From Cohnella herbarum (GTDB taxonomy: Bacteria; Bacillota; Bacilli; Paenibacillales; Paenibacillaceae): a stretch of DNA of 64,000 bases. Position numbers and translations under genes: made by a program. Every line of letters begins with the position of its first letter. Positions within the stretch are counted from its first letter, which is position 1. The notes beneath the pieces are model-generated. The model saw only the letters and a list, made by a program, of their open reading frames with translations, was not told where the DNA came from and made no database searches. Shown piece after piece: positions 16,980-25,192 of this stretch. The DNA lies in NCBI RefSeq assembly GCF_012849095.1, contig NZ_CP051680.1, positions 558,001-622,000 on the forward strand, in the 5' to 3' direction.

Positions 16980-17597
16980 ATGGGCGAGACGATTAACGGT
17001 TGGATAGACGCGCTAGTCGCTTTCACGGGACTGAGCGGATTGTGGATTTTACTCATTACAATACCGCTCGGAATCATTCAGGGATTTCTCGGTCTTTTCC
17101 CTTTCGCAACGATAATCATGCTGCATATTTCCGCGCTTGGACTGGTCAACGGCATTATGGCAAGTTGGATTTCCGGAACCGTCGCGGCAGTCGTCGTGTT
17201 CTGGGTGAGCCGGTCCTTGTTCGCGAATTGGGTGCTTCGCAAATGGGAGAAACGGCTGCAGAAGTACGGAAGGTGGCAGCTTCGCTTCGAGAAGTACGGG
17301 TTATGGGCCATTATTCTGCTGCGGACGATTCCGATTATGCCTAATAATCTGATCTCCTTCATGGCAGGGATTTCCCCGGTGAAAATGATCCCTTATATAT
17401 GGTCTTCCATCATCGGGAATCTCTCGCACATATGGTTGTTCGCGATTATTAGTTCTTCGATTCTCATTCCGGATATCGACAATGTCGTTTTGATCTTATC
17501 GTACGCCGGATTCTGTATAGTTCTGCTGGCGGTGTTTTTCTTTACGGTCTATAGGAAACCGGGGAGCCATGGCAAGGATAACGAAGTGACCATGTGA
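16980..17597 (+). CDS. TVP38/TMEM64 (VTT-domain) membrane protein
   Basis: A 205-residue protein with about five hydrophobic segments. The motif FPFATIIMLHISALGLVNG is at residues 38-56 and ILLRTIPIMPNNLISFMAG is central, which fits the VTT/DedA-related family. This family is linked to lipid scrambling and membrane homeostasis. AGGAGATAAACGCG precedes the ATG. Its stop lies 20 nt from the end of the convergent gene. Confidence 0.8.
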   Translation: MGETINGWIDALVAFTGLSGLWILLITIPLGIIQGFLGLFPFATIIMLHISALGLVNGIMASWISGTVAAVVVFWVSRSLFANWVLRKWEKRLQKYGRWQLRFEKYGLWAIILLRTIPIMPNNLISFMAGISPVKMIPYIWSSIIGNLSHIWLFAIISSSILIPDIDNVVLILSYAGFCIVLLAVFFFTVYRKPGSHGKDNEVTM

Positions 17598-17617
17598 CTT
17601 GGATCCGGCTAGAGATA

Positions 17618-18478
17618 TTACGTCTTGGGGACATCGACGCTGAGTATAGATACCCTTCCCGCAAAGCGCGGATCGAAAACGCGGATTCGATCGCCTTCGT
17701 CTTGCGTGACGACGAAAGGCGCGAATAAGAGAAGATCCCTAGCGGGACGGTATCGGCGCAGTTGCTCAACGTCCACGGGGTCGTTCCGATAGGTCTGAAC
17801 AATCCCGCTGTCTCCGCCAACTTCATGTCTGCCTTCGACGACGATGTCGTCTTTTTTGGCGTAATAAGAGATGCCCCCGGGCAACCGATCCGCTCGGATG
17901 GCGACTTGGGAGTAGCCTTCGTTCTTCAAATCCATGTATACGTAAGCGGAATGAACGATTTGGAAGCCGGAATAAACGGCCCCCAATATCCAGAAAACGC
18001 GGAATATCCGTTGCCGATGTTCTTTCGCGCGATACAGCGCGAAGAATGGAAGGAGAACGGCCATGAACCCCCAGAAAATATACCCTTTGTTCGGAATAAA
18101 ACCGCCGGCGTACCTATTTGATACAAAGGGTTCGAATAGTCCGATCCCCCAAGCGTTCGACCAGTCGCTAATAATATGCAGAAGCACCCCTGTAACGGCC
18201 GTGAGGAATATTCGACGGTCTAGCACGCGGAATACAACATAGCTCAAGAAGGAAAACAAAGCTGCCCAGACGGGAACCATAAAGAATGAATGGGTAAACC
18301 CTCTATGCGACATTAAATAATCCGCGCTCGCTCTTGTCCATTGGACGTCGATGTCGGGGATCACGTTAGCGCCGACCGAGGTGGCGAACAGTGCCCATTT
18401 CGTTTTCGTATCCATATTGAGTTTGTTCAGCGCGCCATAGATAGCGACTCCGAACAGCGTATGGGTCATGTAATCCAA
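17618..18478 (-). CDS. Membrane-bound metal-dependent hydrolase-like protein (YfhP/YdjM type)
   Basis: A 286-residue protein with an N-terminal THTLFG motif, DIDVQW, SHRGFTHSFF and HIISDW, the His/Asp pattern of the DUF457-type family, and four or five membrane segments followed by a soluble C-terminal domain. The family includes Bacillus YfhP and LexA-controlled YdjM; their reaction is not established. It is convergent with the VTT gene and divergent from the araC-type gene. Confidence 0.8.
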   Translation of the reverse strand: MDYMTHTLFGVAIYGALNKLNMDTKTKWALFATSVGANVIPDIDVQWTRASADYLMSHRGFTHSFFMVPVWAALFSFLSYVVFRVLDRRIFLTAVTGVLLHIISDWSNAWGIGLFEPFVSNRYAGGFIPNKGYIFWGFMAVLLPFFALYRAKEHRQRIFRVFWILGAVYSGFQIVHSAYVYMDLKNEGYSQVAIRADRLPGGISYYAKKDDIVVEGRHEVGGDSGIVQTYRNDPVDVEQLRRYRPARDLLLFAPFVVTQDEGDRIRVFDPRFAGRVSILSVDVPKT

Positions 18479-18557
18479 TGGTCGGATAAGCCTCCTCCAA
18501 ATACACTTCCACTATTCTATGATCATCGGTATTCATTCAGTAATCAACGAACTCTAT

Positions 18558-18578
18558 TGATAATGATAATTATTTTCA
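18558..18578. promoter_or_regulatory. Fur box upstream of the AraC-type gene
   Basis: Two overlapping 7-1-7 Fur matches: 18564-18578 (TGATAATTATTTTCA) agrees at 13 of 14 positions and 18558-18572 at 12. They sit about 50 bp before the regulator start, so iron repression is likely. Confidence 0.75.
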
Positions 18579-18628
18579 ATTATAATCATGTACAAGGACA
18601 TTCGGCTAGAAGGGATGGAAACAAGGCA

Positions 18629-20611
18629 ATGAATCTGAACGAACACATCGTGCTGTGGAATCATGTTTCGGTTAAGGTAATCGACGTACGCCGTATCCTC
18701 TTGAAGAGCGGAGAGGAGTTGCGCTCTTATCGGCTGCCCTCCAGCGCTTATCTATATATCGTCCGCGGTAGCGCGCAAGTGAAGTGGGACGGCAAGGTGA
18801 CCTTAGCGAAACGATTCCATGTGCTGCACGGCGGGAAAGGGATGTGCCTCGATATAGAGGTCGATGAGCTTTTCGAATATTACTTGATTTTATACAAGGC
18901 GTTCCTGCCCCTCCCGAGTCGGCAAGACCTAGTGCGTATGATGGAAAACAACAATCCTTTTCTCATGCAATACGGATTCGATCCTCACTATCCGATCGCT
19001 TTATTCCATAAGGTTGAATTAATGGGCGCAATCTGGCGTCAAACGGAAGCGGTAGATAAATTATACGTCAAAGCGCTATTCTATCAATTCGTTCACGAAA
19101 TGATGCGGCAATTGAGCCATCAAGGGATTCACCCGGTCAAACCGGATCCGGTTGCTCAAGCGATCCGATATATTCACGAGAATTACAAGGACCATGTAAC
19201 GCTCGAGTCGCTTGTCGACATGCTGGATCTGAATTCCAGACAATTCCTGAGAATGTTCAAGAGCCAGATGGATACGAGTCCAATCGACTATTTAATACAA
19301 GTCCGAATGAATAAGGCCAAGGAGCTACTGCTTAACTCGGAGTTTACGTTAAGAGAAATCGCGGAGTGGGTCGGTTATTCGGATAGCTATTATTTTAGCA
19401 GAATATTCAAGAAGGCCGAAGGACTTTCGCCGACAAGCTTTAAGGAAAATGCTCGAAAGACGGCTTTCGGTCGAAATAATCCATCCCGGATGTCCAAATA
19501 TCCCATTGTTGCGAAAAACCTTCGCCGTTATATTGTTAATGAGCATGATAATCATTATCAACGTATCGACAGAAGGGGAGACTTACATATGTACAGAAAG
19601 TCCAAAGTTTCAATGGCGGCAACCTTGTTATTTTGTTTCACGTTAATTCTGAGCGCCTGTGCGTCCAACGCGGGGAATTCGAATTCCACGAACGGAGGAG
19701 CAGCGTCGCCAAGCGGAAGCGAGGCGGCCGCAACGCAAACGGCTAGCCCATCGTCCGAGAACGAAGCTCCGCGGGTCGTTAAACATGCAATGGGCGAAGA
19801 AACGCTGACGGGCACTCCTAAACGGGTCGTGATTCTCACGAACGAAGGTACCGAGGCATTGCTGGCAGTCGGCATTAAACCCGTTGGCGCCGTCCAATCG
19901 TGGATCGGAGATCCTTGGTACGATCACATCAAGGACGAGATGGTTGACGTAACGGCAGTCGGCGACGAACTGCAGCCGAACGTCGAATTGATCGCTAGCC
20001 TTAAACCCGACCTGATCATCGGAAATAAAGTCCGTCAGGAGAAAATATACGAGCAGCTGAAGCAAATCGCGCCTACCGTATTCTCCGAAGATTTAGCGGG
20101 GGACTGGAAAATCAACTTTAAACTCTATTCGGAAGCGGTCAATAAGCAAGCCGAAGGGGAAAAAGCGATGGAAGCCTTCGACAAGCGGGTTGAGGAAGTG
20201 AAAGCCAAGCTTGGCGACAAGGCGGCTACGAAGGTATCGGTTGCCCGATTCTCTGCTTCGCAAGTAAGGATCTATCAGAAGCAAACTTTCTCCGGCGTTC
20301 TCTTGAGCCAATTGGGAATTGCCCGGCCTGCGTCGCAGGACAAGGACTCCTTCATCGAGGTCATGACCAAGGAGATGATTCCTAGCATGGACGGGGATGT
20401 TCTGTTCTATTTCGTGTCGGAGGCTCCCGGCAAGACGGATGCTTCCAAGGTCGTGGAGGAATGGATGAACGATCCGTTGTTTAAGAATTTGGAAGTAACC
20501 AAGAACAATAAAGTCATTCAAGTGGATGAAGCGATTTGGAATTCCGCCGGTGGTTATGAAGCGGCGAATTTACTTCTGGATGAGCTCGTCGAATATTTCG
20601 AAGTGAAGTAG
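18629..20611 (+). CDS. AraC-family regulator, open in frame into the siderophore-binding gene
   Basis: The ATG at 18629 starts a frame of 660 codons with no stop until 20611. Residues 1-180 form a cupin-like sensor part and residues 185-280 the double AraC helix-turn-helix (SLVDMLDLNSRQFLRMF, then IAEWVGYSDSYYFSRIFKK). A normal protein would end near SPTSFKE, but about 38 residues of linker run straight into the lipoprotein signal of the next gene. That gene has its own Fur box, ribosome site and ATG. Either the regulator's stop codon has been lost or a read-through fusion is made. Bacillus Btr-type activators are natural AraC plus binding-domain fusions. Confidence 0.8.
   Translation: MNLNEHIVLWNHVSVKVIDVRRILLKSGEELRSYRLPSSAYLYIVRGSAQVKWDGKVTLAKRFHVLHGGKGMCLDIEVDELFEYYLILYKAFLPLPSRQDLVRMMENNNPFLMQYGFDPHYPIALFHKVELMGAIWRQTEAVDKLYVKALFYQFVHEMMRQLSHQGIHPVKPDPVAQAIRYIHENYKDHVTLESLVDMLDLNSRQFLRMFKSQMDTSPIDYLIQVRMNKAKELLLNSEFTLREIAEWVGYSDSYYFSRIFKKAEGLSPTSFKENARKTAFGRNNPSRMSKYPIVAKNLRRYIVNEHDNHYQRIDRRGDLHMYRKSKVSMAATLLFCFTLILSACASNAGNSNSTNGGAASPSGSEAAATQTASPSSENEAPRVVKHAMGEETLTGTPKRVVILTNEGTEALLAVGIKPVGAVQSWIGDPWYDHIKDEMVDVTAVGDELQPNVELIASLKPDLIIGNKVRQEKIYEQLKQIAPTVFSEDLAGDWKINFKLYSEAVNKQAEGEKAMEAFDKRVEEVKAKLGDKAATKVSVARFSASQVRIYQKQTFSGVLLSQLGIARPASQDKDSFIEVMTKEMIPSMDGDVLFYFVSEAPGKTDASKVVEEWMNDPLFKNLEVTKNNKVIQVDEAIWNSAGGYEAANLLLDELVEYFEVK
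19546..19560. promoter_or_regulatory. Perfect Fur box before the siderophore-binding gene
   Basis: TGATAATCATTATCA is an exact 7-1-7 inverted repeat, 28 bp before the ATG at 19589. It lies inside the open frame that links the regulator to the lipoprotein. Confidence 0.85.
19589..20611 (+). CDS. Iron-siderophore ABC transporter substrate-binding lipoprotein
   Basis: A 340-residue lipoprotein read from an internal ATG with AGAAGGGGAG just upstream. The signal ends at the lipobox LILSAC (Cys near residue 24) and a Ser/Ala linker follows. The body is a FecB/BtuF-type fold (RVVILTNEGTEALLAVGIKPVGA, LKPDLIIG, NLLLDELVEYF). It captures a ferric siderophore for the two permeases next to it. No ATPase gene is nearby, so a shared ATPase elsewhere is likely. 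The frame is continuous with the AraC-type gene upstream. Confidence 0.9.
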   Translation: MYRKSKVSMAATLLFCFTLILSACASNAGNSNSTNGGAASPSGSEAAATQTASPSSENEAPRVVKHAMGEETLTGTPKRVVILTNEGTEALLAVGIKPVGAVQSWIGDPWYDHIKDEMVDVTAVGDELQPNVELIASLKPDLIIGNKVRQEKIYEQLKQIAPTVFSEDLAGDWKINFKLYSEAVNKQAEGEKAMEAFDKRVEEVKAKLGDKAATKVSVARFSASQVRIYQKQTFSGVLLSQLGIARPASQDKDSFIEVMTKEMIPSMDGDVLFYFVSEAPGKTDASKVVEEWMNDPLFKNLEVTKNNKVIQVDEAIWNSAGGYEAANLLLDELVEYFEVK

Positions 20612-20630
20612 TCGGGATTGTTGAATCGGC

Positions 20631-20670
20631 AAGCTGACGCCTTAACCGCGTCGGCTTGTTATTCTTTCAG
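20631..20670 (+). other. Weak terminator or attenuator inside the siderophore operon
   Basis: AAGCTGACG (20631-20639) pairs with CGTCGGCTT (20649-20657), followed by GTTATTCTTT. A leaky stop here would make more binding protein than permease. Confidence 0.5.
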
Positions 20671-20687
20671 CGGCAGGTGTGCGGAAA

Positions 20688-21698
20688 ATGGCATTAGCAA
20701 TGAGAAGCCGCAAGAGCAAGCTTGTCGGCCTTGGAATCGGATTGGCAGTGCTGCTGATTAGCTTGATCTGCAGCGTGTTGTATGGGATTCACCGTTTCGG
20801 ATTAAACGATTTGTGGTTGGCTTATCGACATTTCGATGGATCCAACGAACATCTTATCTTAACGACGACGCGCGTTCCCCGTGCTTTAATCGCGGCCGCG
20901 GTAGGAGCCAGTCTCGCCGTTGCAGGGACGATCATGCAAGTGATGACGAAGAATCCGTTAGCTTCGCCCTCCGTCTTCGGGATTAATTCGGGCGCGGCTT
21001 TGTTCATCGTAATCGGATTGGTAGCTTTCGGGTCGTCGTTATCGATGCAAACGATGATCTGGGTCGCCTTTGCGGGAGCTATCGCCGCTTCGGTATGCGT
21101 CTATGCTTTGGGAGCTCAACAGAGGGGCGGATTCGATCCGGTTAAGCTGACCCTTGCGGGAGCGTCTATCGCGGCGTTCGCTTCCTCGGTCACCTCGGGC
21201 TTGATGCTCATTCATAAAGAGTCTTTGGAGTCGGCCTTATTTTGGATGATCGGTTCGGTCTCGGATAGGCGATTGGATCATCTGTCGATCGTGTTCCCCT
21301 ATATGCTCTCGGGTTTATGCATCGCGGTTCTGCTATCGGGCACGCTCAACGTGATGGCTTTAGGAGACGATAGCGCCAAAAGCCTCGGCCAACGGATCAT
21401 GCTTATGAGAGTGATCGCAGCCGTTGCAGTCGTTCTGTTAGCGGGAAGCTCGGTATCCGTAGCAGGACCCATTGCCTTCATCGGACTGATCGTCCCGCAT
21501 TTATGCAGGTACTTAGTGGGGAATGATCATCGATGGTTAATCCCTTATTGCGCGTTAACGGGCGCGACGCTGTTAGTGACGGCAGATATCGCTTCGCGAT
21601 TCGTATTGATGCCTAAGGAAGTTCCCGTAGGCGTCGCAACGGCATTGATCGGGGTTCCGTTCCTGATTCATGTCGCGAGAAGGAGGAAACATGCATAG
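20688..21698 (+). CDS. FecCD-family siderophore permease subunit 1
   Basis: A 336-residue membrane protein of the BtuC/FecC/FhuB family with about ten segments. Family motifs include RVPRALIAAAVGASLAVAG and GPIAFIGLIVPH. The ATG at 20688 has AGGTG 8 nt upstream; the GTG at 20679 overlaps that site. It overlaps the next permease by 8 nt, as expected for a heterodimeric channel. Confidence 0.9.
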   Translation: MALAMRSRKSKLVGLGIGLAVLLISLICSVLYGIHRFGLNDLWLAYRHFDGSNEHLILTTTRVPRALIAAAVGASLAVAGTIMQVMTKNPLASPSVFGINSGAALFIVIGLVAFGSSLSMQTMIWVAFAGAIAASVCVYALGAQQRGGFDPVKLTLAGASIAAFASSVTSGLMLIHKESLESALFWMIGSVSDRRLDHLSIVFPYMLSGLCIAVLLSGTLNVMALGDDSAKSLGQRIMLMRVIAAVAVVLLAGSSVSVAGPIAFIGLIVPHLCRYLVGNDHRWLIPYCALTGATLLVTADIASRFVLMPKEVPVGVATALIGVPFLIHVARRRKHA

Positions 21699-22689
21699 AA
21701 AACGAACGCGGAAATCGATCGTCCTCCTGATCGGGCTATGCCTCTTAACGGTTTTCTTGAGTTTGGTTTGTTTGTCTCTGGGCGGAGTAACCATACCGTT
21801 AAAAGAAATCATTCTCTCTCTCGTCGGACGGAACGCGGAAGGTAGCGACCTTATTATCATGCAATTCCGATTGCCGCGAATCGTAGCCGCGTTGTTGATT
21901 GGGGCAGCTTTGGCGGTTTCCGGAGCGGTGCTCCAAGGCGTCATTCGCAACCCGCTTGCCTCGCCGGATCTCGTCGGGATCACCGGGGGAGCGTCGGTAG
22001 CCGTCGTTGCCTTCATGACCTTGTTTACGGGATACAGCATTCATTGGATTCCATGGATTGCCGTCGCGGGCGCTTTCGTTACCGCCCTTCTTAGCTATGC
22101 GTTAGCTTGGAGCAAGGGAGTGTCGCCATTCAGGCTTGTTCTGATCGGGCTCGGCATATCGACGGCGATGGGCGCGCTTACGATGTTCTTGCTCATTAGC
22201 GGTCCGGCGTATTTGGCAGCGCAAGTGCTCAATTGGATGACGGGAAGCATCTACGGCACCAACTGGTCTTATATTAACGCTCTATGGCCGTGGATCGCCG
22301 TGTTCTTTCCCCTGACCTTATGGCATGCGAGGGAATTGAACGTGCAGTCGCTGGGAGACGAGATTGCCGTCGGCTTGGGAAACCGCCTTCAGCTTAGCCG
22401 CTTGGTCTTCATATTCTATAGCGTCGCTCTTGCGGGCGCGGCGGTAGGGGTGGCCGGGACGATCTCGTTTATCGGATTGCTGGCACCCCATATGGCGAGG
22501 AGATTAGCGGGGCGTTCTTACCGGATACTTATTCCGGTTTCGGCTCTGCTTGGAGCGATCTTATTGCTATTGGCGGATCTTGCGGGAAGAATGCTGTTTC
22601 AACCTCTCGATATTCCCGCGGGCGTGTTTACGGCAGGAATCGGCGCACCTTTTTTCATGTATCTGCTGTTCAGACGTAAAAAGGGATAG
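21691..22689 (+). CDS. FecCD-family siderophore permease subunit 2
   Basis: A 332-residue protein. The ATG at 21691 follows AAGGAGG and overlaps the previous stop. Motifs RLPRIVAALLIGAALAVSG and GTISFIGLLAPH mark the family. It pairs with the preceding permease to form the membrane channel and needs an ATPase of the FhuC/YusV kind supplied from elsewhere. Confidence 0.9.
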   Translation: MHRKRTRKSIVLLIGLCLLTVFLSLVCLSLGGVTIPLKEIILSLVGRNAEGSDLIIMQFRLPRIVAALLIGAALAVSGAVLQGVIRNPLASPDLVGITGGASVAVVAFMTLFTGYSIHWIPWIAVAGAFVTALLSYALAWSKGVSPFRLVLIGLGISTAMGALTMFLLISGPAYLAAQVLNWMTGSIYGTNWSYINALWPWIAVFFPLTLWHARELNVQSLGDEIAVGLGNRLQLSRLVFIFYSVALAGAAVGVAGTISFIGLLAPHMARRLAGRSYRILIPVSALLGAILLLLADLAGRMLFQPLDIPAGVFTAGIGAPFFMYLLFRRKKG

Positions 22690-22712
22690 AAACGGAGAGG
22701 GGAGGAAACGGG

Positions 22713-23753
22713 ATGAACGGGGAATCGGAGCTATACGATTTGACCATTATCGGCGGTGGCCCAGCGGGACTATATGCCGCTTTCTACGGCGGAATGAGGG
22801 ATATGAAAACAAAGCTGATCGAGGCCAGGGAAGAGCTAGGCGGAAGAACGGTGATGTATCCGAATAAGATCGTTTGGGATATCGGCGGTGTGCCTCCCAC
22901 CCGATGCGGGCAGATCACCTCGCGAATGATCGAGCAGGCGATGACGTTCGAACCGACGATCGTGCTGGGACAGCAGATTGCGGGATTGGAGCGCTTGATC
23001 GATGGAACGATGGTAGTGACGTCGGACAGAGGGGAGCGTCATCATACGCGCTCGTTGATATTGGCGGTCGGACATGGCGCGTTAAAGCAAGCAAAGCTGG
23101 CGATTGAAGGCGCGGAGCGATTTGAGGCGGCCAACCTTCATTACTCGGTGACGGATTTGGAAGTTTATCGAGGGAAACGGATTTTGATTTCCGGCGGCGG
23201 AGATTCCGCCGTGGATTGGGCTAACGAGTTGGAGCGGGTAGCCGCTAGCGTCGCCTTGGTACACCGTCGCAATCGGTTTACCGGACATGAGCTGAACGTG
23301 AAACGAATGAAGGAGTCGTCCGTCGAAGTTCGCACGCCGTACGCAATCAAGGAGTTGCACGGCGACGGAGACCGGATCGAAGAGGTTTCGATCGCGCGAC
23401 TGGATTCGGAGGGACAGCCTTCGGAACCGCCGGAAAGGTTAGCGGTGGACGCGGTCATCGTTAACCACGGCTTGCGCGGCGACTTCGGAAGGATCGTCGA
23501 TTGGGGGCTGGAGATGGGGGATTGGAATATTCGCGCCGACGCGAAGCTGGCGACGAATATTCCCGGGGTATTCGTCGCTGGCGATACGGCCGACCATCCA
23601 GGCAAGCTGCACCTCATCGCGGGAGCGTTCGCGGATGCGGCACTTGCGGTAAACGGCGCTAAGCGCTATTTGGACCCAGAAGCACCGAGGGCGGCATCGG
23701 TTTCTTCGCATAACGCCAAGTTCGACGAGAAAAACTCGGCGTTATCCCGTTAA
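22713..23753 (+). CDS. Ferredoxin/flavodoxin-NADP reductase-like flavoprotein (YumC type)
   Basis: A 346-residue protein of the thioredoxin-reductase fold. The FAD motif is GGGPAGLYAAFYGG near residues 13-26, the NADPH motif ISGGGDSAVDWANEL is in the middle, and the FAD site VFVAGDTADHPGKLHL is near the C-terminus. No CxxC is present, which marks the ferredoxin-NADP reductase group rather than thioredoxin reductase. Following the ferric-siderophore permeases, it may reduce iron released in the cytoplasm. That role is inferred. Confidence 0.83.
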   Translation: MNGESELYDLTIIGGGPAGLYAAFYGGMRDMKTKLIEAREELGGRTVMYPNKIVWDIGGVPPTRCGQITSRMIEQAMTFEPTIVLGQQIAGLERLIDGTMVVTSDRGERHHTRSLILAVGHGALKQAKLAIEGAERFEAANLHYSVTDLEVYRGKRILISGGGDSAVDWANELERVAASVALVHRRNRFTGHELNVKRMKESSVEVRTPYAIKELHGDGDRIEEVSIARLDSEGQPSEPPERLAVDAVIVNHGLRGDFGRIVDWGLEMGDWNIRADAKLATNIPGVFVAGDTADHPGKLHLIAGAFADAALAVNGAKRYLDPEAPRAASVSSHNAKFDEKNSALSR

Positions 23754-23763
23754 CGGCAAGTTT

Positions 23764-23806
23764 AAGCCCGACCGTTCTCCGGAGAGGAAAGGTCGGGCTT
23801 GTTTTT
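23764..23806 (+). terminator. Terminator of the siderophore operon
   Basis: AAGCCCGACC (23764-23773) pairs with GGTCGGGCTT (23791-23800), followed by GTTTTTG. Confidence 0.9.
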
Positions 23807-23834
23807 GCGTAATTGGCTTCGGTGTTAAACGGTG

Positions 23835-25097
23835 TTAAGCGGAATTCTGCTTCATCGACTCGGTTGGCTTCGATCGCTGTTGATTTCTGCGAAACCAGTA
23901 GATGGAAAGGGCTATAAAAACGCCTGCAGAGCCCCAATAGATCGGATAAAACCCGACGTTCTCCACGATCCAGAACGCCGCTACCGGTCCAAGCGCCGCG
24001 CCTAGATCCAATGTAATGGAATATACCGTGATGACGTCTCGTTTATCGCCTTCTTGGCGAGCAGCAACGGAGGCCGCAAGGTAATCCAACAACGTGCTGA
24101 TGAACGTAGAGCATAGCAATATGCCTAAGGTAACGAGAATCCATGCGGCTAACGGCATGGATAGAGGGAACGCAAGCAACAGGATCCAAGACGCGATCAG
24201 GTTGATCGCGATCATCGGTATCGCATGGAATTTACGATCCGTTAGCCGGCCTACGTAAGGCGAGAGAAACGGACTCCATCCCCATCGCATAGCTTGAAGT
24301 CCTCCCGATAGAAGAGCTCCCCCGATCGTAAAGCCAAGCCAGGTGGCGGTTAATTGTTTGTTCTCGATATAGTTACTGAGCAAGGACGCGAACATCCCCT
24401 CGAAGATCAGGGCGGATCCCAATGCCGTGACCAACAAGCTGAGGACGCCATTCGTCTTGAATAAGGCCAGCTTGTTTTTTTTAAACGTTGACTGCCGTTC
24501 CGTAGCATGTTCATCTTGGCTGTCCCGAATAGCGGCAAAGGGGAGCATTTTTAAAAAAATCGGAATTCCGCAGAGAGCTAGCGCCGCTAGCAACAATGAG
24601 AGGGCGCGGAGCCCGAGCAGTTCCGCAAATCCTCCGCCGAGCAGCATCCCGACGAGACTACCCACCCTGTAGTGCCCGTTATAAACCCCGAACAGTTGAC
24701 CCCGATTCCGTTCCGTCTGGAGATCCAATATGGCATAGTAGCCGCCTAATCTCAACAAGGACCAAGCGAATCCCCAAAGCGCGCGCAAGCCGATCCAGAA
24801 CAGAAAACTATCCGCTATTCCGTAAGAGGCGGTTGTAATAATAGCTAAGACGAATGCGATTCCTAATCCTTGCCGCAAAGTGATATACCGGTAGATCCGG
24901 CTAACGATCGGATTCAAGGGCAATCTGATTAATCGATTGACCGATAGAACGACTCCGACTTGCACCAGGGATTCAAGCCCGGCCTCCTTCCAGTGCAGCG
25001 GAAGGACGATATACAGCATCGAGTCGCCCATTAAGCAGAGCGCCGTTATCCACGCCATTCGGAGAACGTGTTTCTTTTGTTTATTTTCAATGTCCAT
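23835..25097 (-). CDS. MFS transporter
   Basis: A 420-residue protein with about 12 hydrophobic segments and the MFS loop pattern (VGRLTDRKFHAI in the middle, NRLIRLPLNPIVSRIYR early). It is divergent from a LysR-type gene across 95 bp, a classical regulator-target pair. Beside siderophore uptake genes it could export a siderophore or drug; specificity is not visible. Confidence 0.85.
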   Translation of the reverse strand: MDIENKQKKHVLRMAWITALCLMGDSMLYIVLPLHWKEAGLESLVQVGVVLSVNRLIRLPLNPIVSRIYRYITLRQGLGIAFVLAIITTASYGIADSFLFWIGLRALWGFAWSLLRLGGYYAILDLQTERNRGQLFGVYNGHYRVGSLVGMLLGGGFAELLGLRALSLLLAALALCGIPIFLKMLPFAAIRDSQDEHATERQSTFKKNKLALFKTNGVLSLLVTALGSALIFEGMFASLLSNYIENKQLTATWLGFTIGGALLSGGLQAMRWGWSPFLSPYVGRLTDRKFHAIPMIAINLIASWILLLAFPLSMPLAAWILVTLGILLCSTFISTLLDYLAASVAARQEGDKRDVITVYSITLDLGAALGPVAAFWIVENVGFYPIYWGSAGVFIALSIYWFRRNQQRSKPTESMKQNSA

Positions 25098-25126
25098 GGT
25101 TCAAAAATAATACAGCGCAAAGCAAG

Positions 25127-25161
25127 TTACTAATATATAATTGAACTCTATTGATAAGTAA
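25127..25161. promoter_or_regulatory. Candidate LysR-type binding region
   Basis: The divergent spacer holds an interrupted inverted repeat: TTACTAAT at the left end and ATAAGTAA at the right end match at seven of eight paired positions. This suits a LysR-type regulator controlling both genes. Confidence 0.4.
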
Positions 25162-25192
25162 AACTAATGATTCGTGGAGGCGATGATCGTAA

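Noticed and set aside
18341..18628. Extension of the AraC-type frame upstream of 18629
   Set aside because: It crosses the Fur boxes and the opposite-strand hydrolase gene; the ATG at 18629 matches the normal AraC start.
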